From Bacteroidia bacterium (GTDB lineage Bacteria > Bacteroidota > Bacteroidia > J057): 64,000 nt of DNA. The notes beneath the pieces are model-generated. The model ran no database searches. It was not told the DNA's origin and saw only the letters and a list, made by a program, of their open reading frames with translations. Where the stretch lies: the NCBI GenBank assembly GCA_041391665.1, contig JAWKNO010000001.1, positions 1,860,001-1,924,000 of the forward strand. The letters are read 5' to 3'. Position numbers and translations under genes: made by a program. Below are positions 42,316 through 51,688 of the stretch, piece after piece (within the stretch, counting starts at the first letter, position 1; the number at the start of each line of letters is the position of its first letter).

Positions 42316-42873
42316 TTGAAAAAGAATGGACATACACCGGAATTTCTACTGAGTGCCTGCCGGAAAGGCGATCCGAAGGCACAAAAGGAGATGTACAGGC
42401 GATATTTTCCTGCTATGTACAACACGGCCCTCCGAATGGTAAATGATCCCTTCGAGGCTGAAGATCTTATGCAGGAAGCTTTTCTGGATGCATTTGAAAA
42501 TATGGACGCTTTTGAAGGTCGCGCATCCTTCGGAAGCTGGCTAAAGCGAATTGTGATTAACCGCTGCCTCAATCATTTGAAAAAGCGGAAAATCGATTTT
42601 GCCTATGCCGACGAAGAAACATGGGAAAAAATTCCGGAGAGAAATGTAGAGGAACACAATGTGCAAATCTCTCCTGAAACTGTTTCTCAGGCGATCGCCC
42701 AACTGGCTGATGGATTTCGGATAATACTGAGTCTGTATCTGATTGAAGGATATGACCATCAGGAAATTGCCCAGATTCTGAATATACAGCCTTCTACTTC
42801 CCGTTCGCAATTTGTGAGAGGACGTGAAAAACTTCGGAAAATCCTCATTCAGCAATTTGAAATGAAAATGTAA
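42316..42873 (+). CDS. ECF-type RNA polymerase sigma factor
   Basis: About 185 residues: region 2 with NTALRMVNDPFEAEDLMQEA and FLDAFENMDAFEGRASFGSW, then KRIVINRCLNHLKKRK; region 4 with GYDHQEIAQILNIQPSTSRS and QFVRGREKLRKIL. The frame has no suitable ATG; TTG codons at 42313/42316 or 42259 are the candidates, and the one just before KKNGHTPEFLL gives the usual length. One base separates it from the next gene, a probable anti-sigma factor, so the pair forms a cell-envelope signalling unit. The stimulus is unknown. Confidence 0.85.
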   Translation: MKKNGHTPEFLLSACRKGDPKAQKEMYRRYFPAMYNTALRMVNDPFEAEDLMQEAFLDAFENMDAFEGRASFGSWLKRIVINRCLNHLKKRKIDFAYADEETWEKIPERNVEEHNVQISPETVSQAIAQLADGFRIILSLYLIEGYDHQEIAQILNIQPSTSRSQFVRGREKLRKILIQQFEMKM

Positions 42874-42874
42874 C

Positions 42875-43405
42875 ATGGAAAATCATACACTCGACGAAAA
42901 AATTATTTCCATACGGGACAAGCTTGACGTCAATCTTCCTGTAAAAGGGCATGAGGCCCGGTTTGCCCAAAAACTCAGGAATAGAAAACGACAAAAAACT
43001 TCCATCATCTGGTGGAAATATGCCGCAGCTTTTGCCATGCTTATATCTCTGGCCGGAACGATATGGCTGGTCAGGCAACAAAAACCAGAACCTGTTTCAT
43101 CGATAGAAACCGAACTTGACGAACTGGAGGTGTACTATACAACCCGATTTCATGAAGAATTTTCCCGTCTCGATACCTACAATCTGGAAGAATATGCATT
43201 TGCCCGCCAGCTAAAAGAAGACCTCGACCAGATCGAAATATCCAATGAAAATTTCAGGAAAATGATTCGCGAGCAAGGTAAAAATGAATACCTGATCGAT
43301 GCGATGATTGAAAACTATCAGATGAAACTCAAAATACTTCGGAAGCTGAAAAAACTGATCGAAAAAACTGAAAAAACGCATGAAACCCACCAGTCTCCTT
43401 CTTAA
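42875..43405 (+). CDS. putative membrane-anchored anti-sigma factor
   Basis: A 176-residue protein with a basic N-terminal cytoplasmic part (GHEARFAQKLRNRKRQK), one span (YAAAFAMLISLAGTIWLVR) and a charged, helical periplasmic tail (LKKLIEKTEKTHETHQ). The position directly after an ECF sigma gene, the single span and the size suggest an anti-sigma role, though no zinc anti-sigma motif (H-x3-C-x2-C) is present. It overlaps the next gene by 26 bp, so all three are cotranslated. Confidence 0.65.
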   Translation: MENHTLDEKIISIRDKLDVNLPVKGHEARFAQKLRNRKRQKTSIIWWKYAAAFAMLISLAGTIWLVRQQKPEPVSSIETELDELEVYYTTRFHEEFSRLDTYNLEEYAFARQLKEDLDQIEISNENFRKMIREQGKNEYLIDAMIENYQMKLKILRKLKKLIEKTEKTHETHQSPS

Positions 43406-44528
43406 ATCAACCTTTGCAATCATTCTCTGCGCACTGATATCCATAGCCGGATACACGCAGGAAGTTACACGCGAGATTCAGCGTACAATTGCAACAAAGC
43501 CTGATATGACCCTCTATCTCACCAACAAACAAGGTGATATACATATTGATACGTGGAACAAACCGGAGATTCGGTTTACCGGTACGATTTTGCTGAAAGG
43601 GAGCAATACTGATCTCCTCGAAAAAAAACTGGAATCGATGGTGATAAAAATTTCTTCCGATGAAAAGGAAATCCGAATCGAAAATCAGGCGTCTTCGGGC
43701 AATCAGGTAATTTGGGGGACCCAACCCCGGAATTCTCCCTATTTCTTCAATATTCAGACATTCTCAGGTGTGAGCAGCGAAAAAACAGATTTTCATATTA
43801 CCGTTCCCCGCAACATGAAGCTGCATATTGATCACCAGTATGGAGATGTTTTTGTCGGAAATACAGATGCGAATGTCGATCTGACGCTGAGACATGGCAC
43901 ACTCAAAGGAGAGGTGATGAAAGGCAATAATAAACTTTCGCTTTCTTATACAGACGGTACATTAAAGGAATTGGGAAAAGCAACCATTGAAGCTCAAAAA
44001 TGTCAGCTCCATATCATCGGAGCAGGCAGGCTCGATATTCACAGCGCATACTCCGAGTTTGAGATTGACCAGGCCGACAGCCTGATTTCCTCCCACAAAC
44101 ACAATGAGTTTGAAATCAAAAATGTAGGTTATCTCAAAATGGATGAAAACTACTCGGATGTGAATGTATTTCATCTTTTTAATGAAGGAGATTTTCGCTT
44201 CAACTACGGAGATTTGAAACTCGACTGGGTAGCTCCCGATTTCAAATACCTGAACCTAACCGGGGAACTATCCGATTTTGATGTGAAACTCGATACGACC
44301 GCAACTTTTTCACTGGAAATCGATTCCGATCTCACGGAGTTTAATCTGCCGGATGATCTGGTGATCATCAGCAAAAAAAACATGGCGCCGTTTCCCTCCC
44401 TGCGGCTCCAGGGAGTAAAAGGATTGGAAAGCCTTAAGACAATCCGTTATCCGGAAAATGTACAGATCAAAAACAAACCCAAAAGCATTGTGATCATTAC
44501 AAAAAGCGGAGGGGTAATCCTGAAATAA
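43380..44528 (+). CDS. DUF4097-like secreted beta-helix protein
   Basis: A 382-residue protein with a signal peptide (FAIILCALISIAGYTQ) and repeating short strands (NKQGDIHIDTW, HITVPRNMKLHIDHQYGDVF, YSDVNVFHLF) of the DUF4097/putative auto-transporter adhesin head type. The third gene of the sigma operon, overlapping the anti-sigma gene. In Bacteroidota such proteins follow ECF sigma and anti-sigma genes; the role at the envelope is not known. Confidence 0.72.
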   Translation: MKPTSLLLKSTFAIILCALISIAGYTQEVTREIQRTIATKPDMTLYLTNKQGDIHIDTWNKPEIRFTGTILLKGSNTDLLEKKLESMVIKISSDEKEIRIENQASSGNQVIWGTQPRNSPYFFNIQTFSGVSSEKTDFHITVPRNMKLHIDHQYGDVFVGNTDANVDLTLRHGTLKGEVMKGNNKLSLSYTDGTLKELGKATIEAQKCQLHIIGAGRLDIHSAYSEFEIDQADSLISSHKHNEFEIKNVGYLKMDENYSDVNVFHLFNEGDFRFNYGDLKLDWVAPDFKYLNLTGELSDFDVKLDTTATFSLEIDSDLTEFNLPDDLVIISKKNMAPFPSLRLQGVKGLESLKTIRYPENVQIKNKPKSIVIITKSGGVILK

Positions 44529-44555
44529 TCCAGTAATTCATTCCTTTTTTTGTCC

Positions 44556-44587
44556 ATTGTCATATCTGTAAATCCATTGTAACTTTA
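44556..44587 (+). promoter_or_regulatory. possible Bacteroidota-type promoter for the TonB receptor gene
   Basis: ATTG at 44556-44559 and TAACTTTA at 44580-44587, 20 bp apart, resemble the TTTG/TAnnTTTG boxes; one mismatch in each. The ATG follows 18 bp downstream. Confidence 0.35.
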
Positions 44588-44605
44588 CAGCCCAAAATCA
44601 AAGGA

Positions 44606-46984
44606 ATGCCGAATTTGTCCTATCGTTCAGTTTGTACAGTAATATTATTTCTGGTTGTCGCCATCACCGAGGTTTTAGGCCAGTCCGGCCAGATTCGCGG
44701 ACGTGTCGTTGATGCAAGTACACGCGAGCCGCTGGTGGGTGCCACGGTATTTATCCCTGCCAAAAAAGTTGGCGCCTATACCAATGACCAGGGGATTTAT
44801 AGCTTTAAGGTAAACCTCTCTGCCCAGTCTGAAGATCTGGAAGTGATATCTTTCTATTATGGATATGACACAACCCGCCAGGTGGTTACCCTCGCCAATA
44901 ATGATATCCAGACGCTGGGTATTACGCTTCAGGAAAGGATGGTGTACGCCAATGAAGTGGAGATTATTGGAAAAAAGACGGGCGAAATTGTGAAAACGGA
45001 GGTAGATGCAGGGGTAACAACGATTTCTCCGCAGGAAATCAAGCTGATTCCTTCGGTAGGCTCTGCTGACCTTGCGCAGTTTTTGCAGGTTTTGCCAGGG
45101 GTGGTTTTTACCGGAGACCAGGGCGGGCGTCTGTATATCAGAGGCGGAACGCCGATTCAGAATATGGTACTGATGGATGGAATGATCATGTACAGCCCTT
45201 TTCACTCCATCGGGCTTTTTAGTGTGTTTGATCCTGATTATATCCGAAACGTAGATGTGTATTCTGCCGCATTCCCTGCGCAATATGGCGGTCGGGTTTC
45301 GTCTGTGATTGACATCAATACCCGCAATGGCAACTTTAAGAATTTCAGCGGGAAACTCGATGTAAATCCATTTATGACCTCTGCGCTGATTGAAGGGCCG
45401 CTGGGAAAAACCAATTCGCAGGGTGGGGGATTGAGTTATATGCTTTCGGCGAGAAATAATTTTATCGATAAAACCGCCAAAACATTATACCCATATGTCA
45501 ATGACACTACGGGGCTTCCTTACAATTTTCTCGACTTGTATGGAAAACTCACACTGACCGATGGGGTCAATTATACAAACCTCTTTGGTTTCCATCAGAC
45601 CGATAATGTAAACTTTGAATTTCCGGCAGATATCGGATGGGATGCTTCAGGTGGCGGTGCCAATTTCCAGCTTTTGCCTGCCGATGCAGGTGCGATTGTC
45701 AGCGGCTCATTTGCTTATTCGCAATACAATACCTCGCTCAAAAGCCAATCTGAAAATTTTCCCCGCCGCAGCGGCATCAAAGGATTTAACGGAACCCTGA
45801 AGGTTGGTTATATCTTCAATTCCGTAGATGAATTTGCCTTCGGCATGACTTTCCTGGGATTCCGAACCGACTACCTTTTCACCAATTCATTTGGTCTTCA
45901 GACCGAGCAGGTAGCCAGCAATACAGAAGCTGCGGCATATATGCTTTATAAAAAGGTCATCCAAACCAAAAATGCAGCCGGAGAAGTATTTGACCGGGCA
46001 GTCATTGAGCCTAGTGTCAGGGTTCACTACTACAACAACCAGTCTCAGCCACAGGTTGAACCGCGAATCAGAATGAAACTTAACCTCCCCCGTGTCAGTC
46101 TGAGTGCTGCCGGTGGCATGTATTCTCAGAATCTTCTGGCCGCAGTCTCCGACCGGGATGTGGTAAACCTCTTTCAGGGTTTTCTCTCAGCGCCTTCGAG
46201 GCTCGATGACCGGATCAAAAAAACTACCCTCCAAAATAGCTGGCATGCACTTGGCGGGATAGAACTGGAACTTTTCGAAAACCTCTCCACCACTGTGGAG
46301 GCATGGTACAAAGACTTTACCCAGCTGACTAATATCAACCGGGATAAAATATTCCCCGAAGATCCAGACTATATTACCGAAGTGGGAAATGCCTACGGCT
46401 TTGATGTCGTGCTGAAATACCAGACAAAGCGGATGTATTTCTATTCCAACTATGGCTGGGCAAAAGTTACCCGTACCGATCGCCTTCAGACTACCCCCCG
46501 TACATATCCTACCGTGTTTGACCGGCGGCATACCGTAAATGCTGTTGCTGCCTATAAAGTAGGAGACTTTGCCTTCAGGGATCAGGATGGTTTCCGCACC
46601 CGGCCCAAATTTACGGATCCCAAATGGGAGTTTAGTTTTCGCTGGACCATGGGCTCTGGTTTTCCTTTTACCCAGACGCAGGGTTATTTCGAAAAACTCA
46701 ACTTCAGAGATGATGGCGCACTTACTGATCTTTCCACCCAAAATGGTTCCCTGGGACTGATCTTGAGCGATGATCTCAACGGAGGCCGTCTGCCTTATTA
46801 CCACAGACTGGACCTTTCTGCCCGCCGTCGCTGGATTTTGGGAAATCATACGCTCCTGGAGGTCAATTTCAGTATGATCAATACCTACAACCGGAAGAAT
46901 ATATTCTATTTCGACCGGATTGCCTTTGAACCTGTGTATCAGTTGCCGGTAATACCAAGTCTGGGCATTACCGCAAGATATTGA
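44606..46984 (+). CDS. TonB-dependent receptor with carboxypeptidase regulatory-like N-terminal domain
   Basis: A 792-residue outer-membrane protein. After a signal (ILFLVVAITEVLGQ) comes the CarboxypepD_reg domain (GQIRGRVVDASTREPLVGAT), then the plug (SVGSADLAQFLQVLPGVVFT, GGRLYIRGGTPIQNMVLMDG) and a beta barrel ending in ITARY with a terminal aromatic Tyr. No TonB box can be assigned securely. The size is close to the group that imports or exports small ligands without a SusD partner; no susD-like gene follows. The substrate is unknown. It follows the ECF operon and may be its target. Confidence 0.88.
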   Translation: MPNLSYRSVCTVILFLVVAITEVLGQSGQIRGRVVDASTREPLVGATVFIPAKKVGAYTNDQGIYSFKVNLSAQSEDLEVISFYYGYDTTRQVVTLANNDIQTLGITLQERMVYANEVEIIGKKTGEIVKTEVDAGVTTISPQEIKLIPSVGSADLAQFLQVLPGVVFTGDQGGRLYIRGGTPIQNMVLMDGMIMYSPFHSIGLFSVFDPDYIRNVDVYSAAFPAQYGGRVSSVIDINTRNGNFKNFSGKLDVNPFMTSALIEGPLGKTNSQGGGLSYMLSARNNFIDKTAKTLYPYVNDTTGLPYNFLDLYGKLTLTDGVNYTNLFGFHQTDNVNFEFPADIGWDASGGGANFQLLPADAGAIVSGSFAYSQYNTSLKSQSENFPRRSGIKGFNGTLKVGYIFNSVDEFAFGMTFLGFRTDYLFTNSFGLQTEQVASNTEAAAYMLYKKVIQTKNAAGEVFDRAVIEPSVRVHYYNNQSQPQVEPRIRMKLNLPRVSLSAAGGMYSQNLLAAVSDRDVVNLFQGFLSAPSRLDDRIKKTTLQNSWHALGGIELELFENLSTTVEAWYKDFTQLTNINRDKIFPEDPDYITEVGNAYGFDVVLKYQTKRMYFYSNYGWAKVTRTDRLQTTPRTYPTVFDRRHTVNAVAAYKVGDFAFRDQDGFRTRPKFTDPKWEFSFRWTMGSGFPFTQTQGYFEKLNFRDDGALTDLSTQNGSLGLILSDDLNGGRLPYYHRLDLSARRRWILGNHTLLEVNFSMINTYNRKNIFYFDRIAFEPVYQLPVIPSLGITARY

Positions 46985-47082
46985 CCGCTGGAAATGTTGG
47001 ATAAATGAAGGAATGAGTTGGAGCTTGTAGAAGTTTCCCTTAAATTCATTCCCATAACAGATTTTATTCAATATCAGGAGAG

Positions 47083-47850
47083 ATGAATTCCCCCCGACCC
47101 TATATTCTCGCAGAAACGAACTGGAAATCTGTAAAGGAAATTCAGTATGATGTGGCCGTACTTCCATGGGGTGCGACAGAAGCGCACAACTACCATCTTC
47201 CCTATGCTACAGATAATTTTCAGGCAGATTATGTGGCCGCAGAGGCAGCCCGTATAGCCTGGGAGTCTGGTGCTAAAGTGGTGGTACTGCCCTGTATTCC
47301 CTTTGGCGTGAATACCGGCCAGCTGGATATCACCCTTTGTATGAATATGAATCCCACAACTCAAATGGCGATTCTTCGGGATGTTGTGGACGTCCTCGAC
47401 CGGCACAATATCCGGAAGTTTGTCATACTCAATGGCCATGGGGGCAACCATTTTAAACAGATGGTGCGTGAATTGAGCTTTTACCACCCGCGGGTATTCA
47501 GTTGCTGGCTCAACTGGTTTCAGGCGGTCAACTGGAATGATTATTTTGATGAGCCGGGCGATCATGCAGGTGAAATGGAAACCAGCGCCATTATGCATAT
47601 TGCGCCGCAATTTGTACTCCCACTGTCAGAAGCGGGGGATGGCGCCGCCCGAAACTTTAAGATCAAAGCGATACGGGAAGGTTGGGTGAGTGCGCAGCGT
47701 CCATGGACCAAAACAACGAAGGATACAGGCGTGGGCAACCCGAAGGCAGCAAGTGCAGCAAAGGGAGAGAAATACCTCGCAGACTGTGCCCGTAATATCG
47801 GTGAATTTCTTGCTGAGCTGGCAAAAAATGATCCGGAAGAAATGATATAA
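47083..47850 (+). CDS. creatininase family amidohydrolase
   Basis: A 255-residue metal-dependent hydrolase: VLPWGATEAHNYHLPYATD (E-x-H and D ligands), NGHGGNHF (the GHGGN motif) and GDHAGEMETSAIM (H-A-G-x-x-E-T-S) give the metal ligands of the creatininase fold. Members include creatininase, MftE and formamide hydrolases such as ArfB; the actual substrate cannot be read from sequence. Followed after 26 bp by an acetyltransferase gene. Confidence 0.85.
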   Translation: MNSPRPYILAETNWKSVKEIQYDVAVLPWGATEAHNYHLPYATDNFQADYVAAEAARIAWESGAKVVVLPCIPFGVNTGQLDITLCMNMNPTTQMAILRDVVDVLDRHNIRKFVILNGHGGNHFKQMVRELSFYHPRVFSCWLNWFQAVNWNDYFDEPGDHAGEMETSAIMHIAPQFVLPLSEAGDGAARNFKIKAIREGWVSAQRPWTKTTKDTGVGNPKAASAAKGEKYLADCARNIGEFLAELAKNDPEEMI

Positions 47851-47876
47851 AGCCATTGTCAGTTATTAGCCAGTGT

Positions 47877-48335
47877 ATGCAAGTAAGAAAACCCTATATA
47901 GAAGATATGCCCGCATGGACCGCCATGCGAAAGATTTTATGGCCTCATACCACCCCCTCCGATAATCAGGAAGAGGCCCACCGGATATTTTCCGGTTACC
48001 CCATTGAAGATGAAGAGGAAACAGGCGCATTTATGTTGGAAGGTCCGGGGGGAGAACTGGTTGGGTTCATTGAGGTATCGATGTATGCAACGTTGCCATA
48101 TTATCCCGAAAAACCGGTAGGTTTTGTCGAAGGATGGTATGTCGCGGAGGCATTTCGCCGCAAAGGTGGAGGCCGGAAACTGATGGAAGCAGCTGCCGAA
48201 TGGGCTTCCCGCCGACGCTGTCGGGTGCTGGGTTCAGACACCGAAGTCTGGCGAAAAGAAAGCGTCGCTGCCCATACGGGTACTGGCTTTGCCATTGTCC
48301 ACCGCGAGGGTGAAACTATTTTTTTCCGTAGGTAG
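47877..48335 (+). CDS. GNAT acetyltransferase resembling aminoglycoside 6'-N-acetyltransferase
   Basis: About 152 residues. WTAMRKILWPHTT, FMLEGPGGELVGFIEVSMYA, VGFVEGWYVAEAFRRKGGGR (acetyl-CoA-binding R-x-x-G-x-G/A), WASRRRCRVLGSDTEVWRKE and AHTGTGFAIVHREGETIFFR follow the AAC(6')-I pattern from end to end, including S-D-x-x and the final F-F-R. Known enzymes of this type acetylate aminoglycosides; resistance activity of this chromosomal copy is untested. ATG preferred over an upstream TTG. Confidence 0.78.
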   Translation: MQVRKPYIEDMPAWTAMRKILWPHTTPSDNQEEAHRIFSGYPIEDEEETGAFMLEGPGGELVGFIEVSMYATLPYYPEKPVGFVEGWYVAEAFRRKGGGRKLMEAAAEWASRRRCRVLGSDTEVWRKESVAAHTGTGFAIVHREGETIFFRR

Positions 48336-48945
48336 ATTCTCCGGGCAGATTCCTGCTTATGTCTGATACTATTTTTTCAAATACCGGTTTTGACTGAGGT
48401 ATTTTCCCGCTACATGAAATATGGTAACGGTTATATAATCCTGCCTCCAACTGTGTGGTTTGGCTGGTTGAATCCTCGGGCATCCATACAAATGAACCAT
48501 TGGGTAAGCCTTCCGGCGGAGAAATCATCAGAGAATCGCGCTGTCGTTCATACCGGCGAAAAAGAAACAGAAAGCCTGCCGAATCCGCAGCATAATCGGC
48601 AAGGGTGACTTTTAAGGTATAACCATCCGGATGCCGGTAGAGCCGTTGAAGGGAAGAAAAATTACGGGTGAGAAATACACTGCCTGTAGTCGTGAGCGGA
48701 AAAAAACCTTCCGGGCGCTCCGGTAAAATGCGAAGAAGTACCTCTTTGGAAACCGGAACCGTGTCGCCGGAAATGATACGGTTGGCAAGCGCTTGTTGAA
48801 CCTCCGTAATATTTGCCGGAGGCCGGTAGTCAGCATTCTGGCGGGAGCAGCCCCAAAAAACAGATACCAAAAAAAGCACAGCTAAAAAGCTGTGCAAATG
48901 TTTTTGTTTGTGCCCATGATCGGGCTGGTAAGGCGTAGAAGGCAT
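48316..48945 (-). CDS. putative lipoprotein of unknown function
   Basis: About 209 residues with a late lipoprotein signal (SFLAVLFLVSVFWGCSRQ). The soluble part has LLRILPERPEGFFPLTTTGS, LADYAADSAGFLFLFRRYE and ends with a region before a basic tail; similar proteins in Bacteroidota are unannotated. The ATG was set just behind the MarR stop (one base between). It overlaps the end of the convergent acetyltransferase by 20 bp. Confidence 0.65.
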   Translation of the reverse strand: MPSTPYQPDHGHKQKHLHSFLAVLFLVSVFWGCSRQNADYRPPANITEVQQALANRIISGDTVPVSKEVLLRILPERPEGFFPLTTTGSVFLTRNFSSLQRLYRHPDGYTLKVTLADYAADSAGFLFLFRRYERQRDSLMISPPEGLPNGSFVWMPEDSTSQTTQLEAGLYNRYHISCSGKIPQSKPVFEKIVSDISRNLPGESTYGKK

Positions 48946-48946
48946 A

Positions 48947-49399
48947 TTAATATCCGGGTAAACTAACCTTGGATATTTTCTCAAGCCCATCCACCAAAAT
49001 CCCAAACTGATCATCTTTCATTACCTGCTTCATGCGGGTTGAAAGTTCTCTTAAAAAGTCAGCATAATCAGTAAGCAATTTTTTGCCCTTCGTCGAGATG
49101 TGTACATAAATGGAACGGCGGTCAGTTTTTGAATTGACCCGTTTCACCAGTTTTTGTGTTTCCATTCGGTCGATGATATTGGTGAGGTTACTCAATTTAA
49201 CCTTAACCGTTTCTCCGATATCCTTCATCTTTTTGTCTCCGTCAGATTCCAGAAGCTTCAGAATATCAATTTCGACAGCAGAAACCTTAAACCGCTTTTG
49301 CACAATCTCCTGATGTTTGTTGATGACTTCGCTCAATTGAAACAAACTTTGCTCCAGGCGATCAAGTTTGTCAACCTTTGCATCTTGATTATCATGCAT
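48947..49399 (-). CDS. MarR family transcriptional regulator
   Basis: A 150-residue winged-helix protein: KVSAVEIDILKLLESDGDKK, MKDIGETVKVKLSNLTNIID (recognition helix) and RMETQKLVKRVNSKTDRRSI with the D-x-R-S/R wing typical of MarR. It is followed by a lipoprotein gene with one base between and probably controls that pair. The ligand is unknown. Confidence 0.85.
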   Translation of the reverse strand: MHDNQDAKVDKLDRLEQSLFQLSEVINKHQEIVQKRFKVSAVEIDILKLLESDGDKKMKDIGETVKVKLSNLTNIIDRMETQKLVKRVNSKTDRRSIYVHISTKGKKLLTDYADFLRELSTRMKQVMKDDQFGILVDGLEKISKVSLPGY

Positions 49400-49702
49400 A
49401 ATGATGGGAATTAAAATTGGGTTGAATTAGCTATTGGACAGTAATATACAATATCCGGGAATAAATACACAGTATATTTTCTAATCGAACCACCTATTAG
49501 CAAATGAAAACCGAGACCACAGGTAAAGTTTTAATAAGTTGCTCAAGGGAAAATACGTTAAAAAACCAAAATCTTACCAACCGGCTTTTTTACTGATTCG
49601 TGTTATGCCGAATGCTGAAATAACCTGTCGAAAGACTATTCACAAAAAAAACACTTTTTTTACGAAAAGGCAAGATGTGAAAGTTATTTTTTTCAGAATC
49701 TT
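49400..49702. other. 303-bp AT-rich intergenic region
   Basis: It separates marR (its promoter must be here) from the end of dnaX. No gene, strong hairpin or repeat is seen. A, T-rich blocks such as TATACAATATCC near 49445 may belong to the marR promoter, but no box is clear. Confidence 0.4.
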
Positions 49703-50335
49703 TTAATCGTAGATAATTCTTGTTCTGAATATTTCCTGTAGTTTCCTTAGACTTGGATTTTTCCTGGCCATTTCTGACAGTTTTTCTTCATTGGTATAGG
49801 GGATCTCTTTACGTGCAGGAGACAGGCTTTCATCTACTGATAGCTCCCAGAAGATTTCATTCACAGACAGGTTGGTTCTTAGATAGGGTAAAAGGTCGGT
49901 TTCCTTTTCAACCATTTGCTTAAGTAGCTCATTCTCAAGGGAAAAAGATAGTTTGTTGTGCGTAAGTACTGCCTTCCCATTTTGTAATGCGGATGCCAGA
50001 TTCATCCGGTTTCCCTTCTTCAGAATCTCAATGTAGTTTTTCAGTACCTGTTCAAATTTCTTCCCATCAATATCTATATTCGGATTGATCGAATAACTAA
50101 AATTTTCTTCCTGTCCCGACTTTTTTTCTTTCTCTGCCTGGAGTTTTTCCAGTGCATTCATTTTCATCGCAGAGAAATTGTCAGAAATTTTCAGGGCAGG
50201 TGAAATTCCTTGTACACGGGTTTTGACCACTGGTGGAGTGGGGGAGTTGACTACTGTTTCGGGCTGGTTTTCAACAACTTTTGCCGCTGAGTTTTCTTCT
50301 TTTTCGGTTTCTCTTTTTAAGACTGCGGGCTCAGT
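49703..50335 (-). CDS. dnaX: DnaX tau-specific C-terminal part, read after a shift at the A11 run
   Basis: Behind the A-run the -1 frame continues for about 210 codons: TEPAVLKRETEKEENSAAKV, then a linker rich in P, T and V, and a C-terminal domain (IDGKKFEQVLKNYIEILKKG; LPYLRTNLSVNEIFWELSVD) like the tau C-terminus that contacts the polymerase. It has no start of its own that would make sense; the whole product spans 51480 to 49703. Slippage rather than mutation is favoured because both frames are intact. Confidence 0.75.
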   Translation of the reverse strand, partial: TEPAVLKRETEKEENSAAKVVENQPETVVNSPTPPVVKTRVQGISPALKISDNFSAMKMNALEKLQAEKEKKSGQEENFSYSINPNIDIDGKKFEQVLKNYIEILKKGNRMNLASALQNGKAVLTHNKLSFSLENELLKQMVEKETDLLPYLRTNLSVNEIFWELSVDESLSPARKEIPYTNEEKLSEMARKNPSLRKLQEIFRTRIIYD

Positions 50336-51480
50336 TTTTTTTTTTCAGGTGGGGCAGAAACATGTCCATTGGACGCTATCCGAATAGCCGTTTCCAAATG
50401 TGCCAGTTTGATCAGCGCCAGTTCTGCAACCAGTCGGGGATGGCTGGCTGTTTTGGTTGCCTGCTCCGACTGCGAACATAGATGGAAAGCATTCAGCAGA
50501 AACGTCGGCGATACGGACTGGCACTGCTCTTTGTAGCGCTCCCGAACATTCTCGGAAGTCTCCAGCAACGTAAGGGTACGGGGATCCTGACAAATCAGCA
50601 GGTTGCGCAAATGTTCGGTCAGCCCGACCATATAATCTTTTGCCTCAAATCCTTTCTCTACAATTTCATTCAACAGCAGGAGCAATGCGCCGTGGTCTGA
50701 TTCTGATATGAGAGAAATCGTGCGGAAGTAATATTCGTAGTCGAGAATATTCAGGTTTTCGAGTACGGATGCAAATGTGAGTTTGCTGGTAGTATAGCTG
50801 ACCAACTGGTCATACAAACTCAATGCATCGCGAAGTGCGCCATCAGCTTTAAGTGCGATCTGCTGTAAGGCTGCATATTCGTAGTCTACCTCCTCCTCTT
50901 TGGATATATACTCCAAATGCTGGGCAATATCGTCCACCCGTATTCTCCGGAAATCAAACTTCTGACAGCGGGAGAGAATGGTCGGAAGGATTTTGTGTTT
51001 TTCAGTAGTGGCGAGAATAAACAGCACGTGTGCCGGGGGCTCTTCCAGGGTTTTAAGAAAAGCGTTAAACGCTGCCTGAGAGAGCATATGAACCTCATCT
51101 ATGATATATACGCTTCGTTTGCCATTGGGTGGCACATAGCGGGTCTGCTCGATCAGGTTTCTGATGTCATCCACACTATTGTTGGAGGCCGCATCCAGTT
51201 CGTGGATATTGATGGACTTCCCCTCGTTGTAGGAGTTGCAGGAATCGCAGCCATTGCAGGGTTCTCCGTCTTTGCCCAGGTTTTCGCAGTTAATGGCTTT
51301 GGCGAGAATACGGGCACAAGTGGTTTTCCCAACTCCCCTTGGACCTGAAAACAGAAAAGCATGAGCCAGTTGGTCCAGCAGAATCGCACTTTTGAGTGTG
51401 TTCGTAACGTGCGCCTGACCCACAACAGAGGCAAATGTGCCCGGCCTGTATTTTCTGGCAGATACGATATAATTTCCCAT
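50317..51480 (-). CDS. dnaX: DNA polymerase III subunit gamma (short DnaX form)
   Basis: A 387-residue clamp-loader ATPase: YRPGTFASVVGQAHVTNTLK, Walker A in FLFSGPRGVGKTTCARILAK, a four-Cys zinc site (CENLGKDGEPCNGCDSC), Walker B with DEVH (VYIIDEVHMLS), and sensor 1 with SRC (LPTILSRCQKFDFRRI). Domains I to III are complete; the frame ends shortly after the A11 run. With delta and delta' it loads the sliding clamp at replication forks. Convergent-free, divergent from thrS. Confidence 0.93.
   Translation of the reverse strand: MGNYIVSARKYRPGTFASVVGQAHVTNTLKSAILLDQLAHAFLFSGPRGVGKTTCARILAKAINCENLGKDGEPCNGCDSCNSYNEGKSINIHELDAASNNSVDDIRNLIEQTRYVPPNGKRSVYIIDEVHMLSQAAFNAFLKTLEEPPAHVLFILATTEKHKILPTILSRCQKFDFRRIRVDDIAQHLEYISKEEEVDYEYAALQQIALKADGALRDALSLYDQLVSYTTSKLTFASVLENLNILDYEYYFRTISLISESDHGALLLLLNEIVEKGFEAKDYMVGLTEHLRNLLICQDPRTLTLLETSENVRERYKEQCQSVSPTFLLNAFHLCSQSEQATKTASHPRLVAELALIKLAHLETAIRIASNGHVSAPPEKKKLSPQS
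50335..50345 (-). promoter_or_regulatory. dnaX: A11 slippage/frameshift site in dnaX
   Basis: Eleven A residues on the coding strand. Without shift the product ends nine codons into the gamma form (EKKKLSPQS, stop). Loss or gain of bases during transcription, or a -1 ribosomal shift, opens the tau frame. Thermus dnaX uses the same principle with an A9 run. Confidence 0.75.
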
Positions 51481-51688
51481 AAGACAAAGCTAATAAAATT
51501 TGTCCCGAGGTTCAAAGGTTGTTTATAAGTATCAGCGGGAGTTGCAACCATCGTTATATCCTGGAAATCTCGGAATGATACTCCGCATTTTCAAGGATAA
51601 GCTATTTCAAAATTCCCCCCACAACTAATTTTCTGATTTTTCTTATTCCTGTGTATCTTAGCGCTCGATTTTAAGAACTGAGAAGAAA

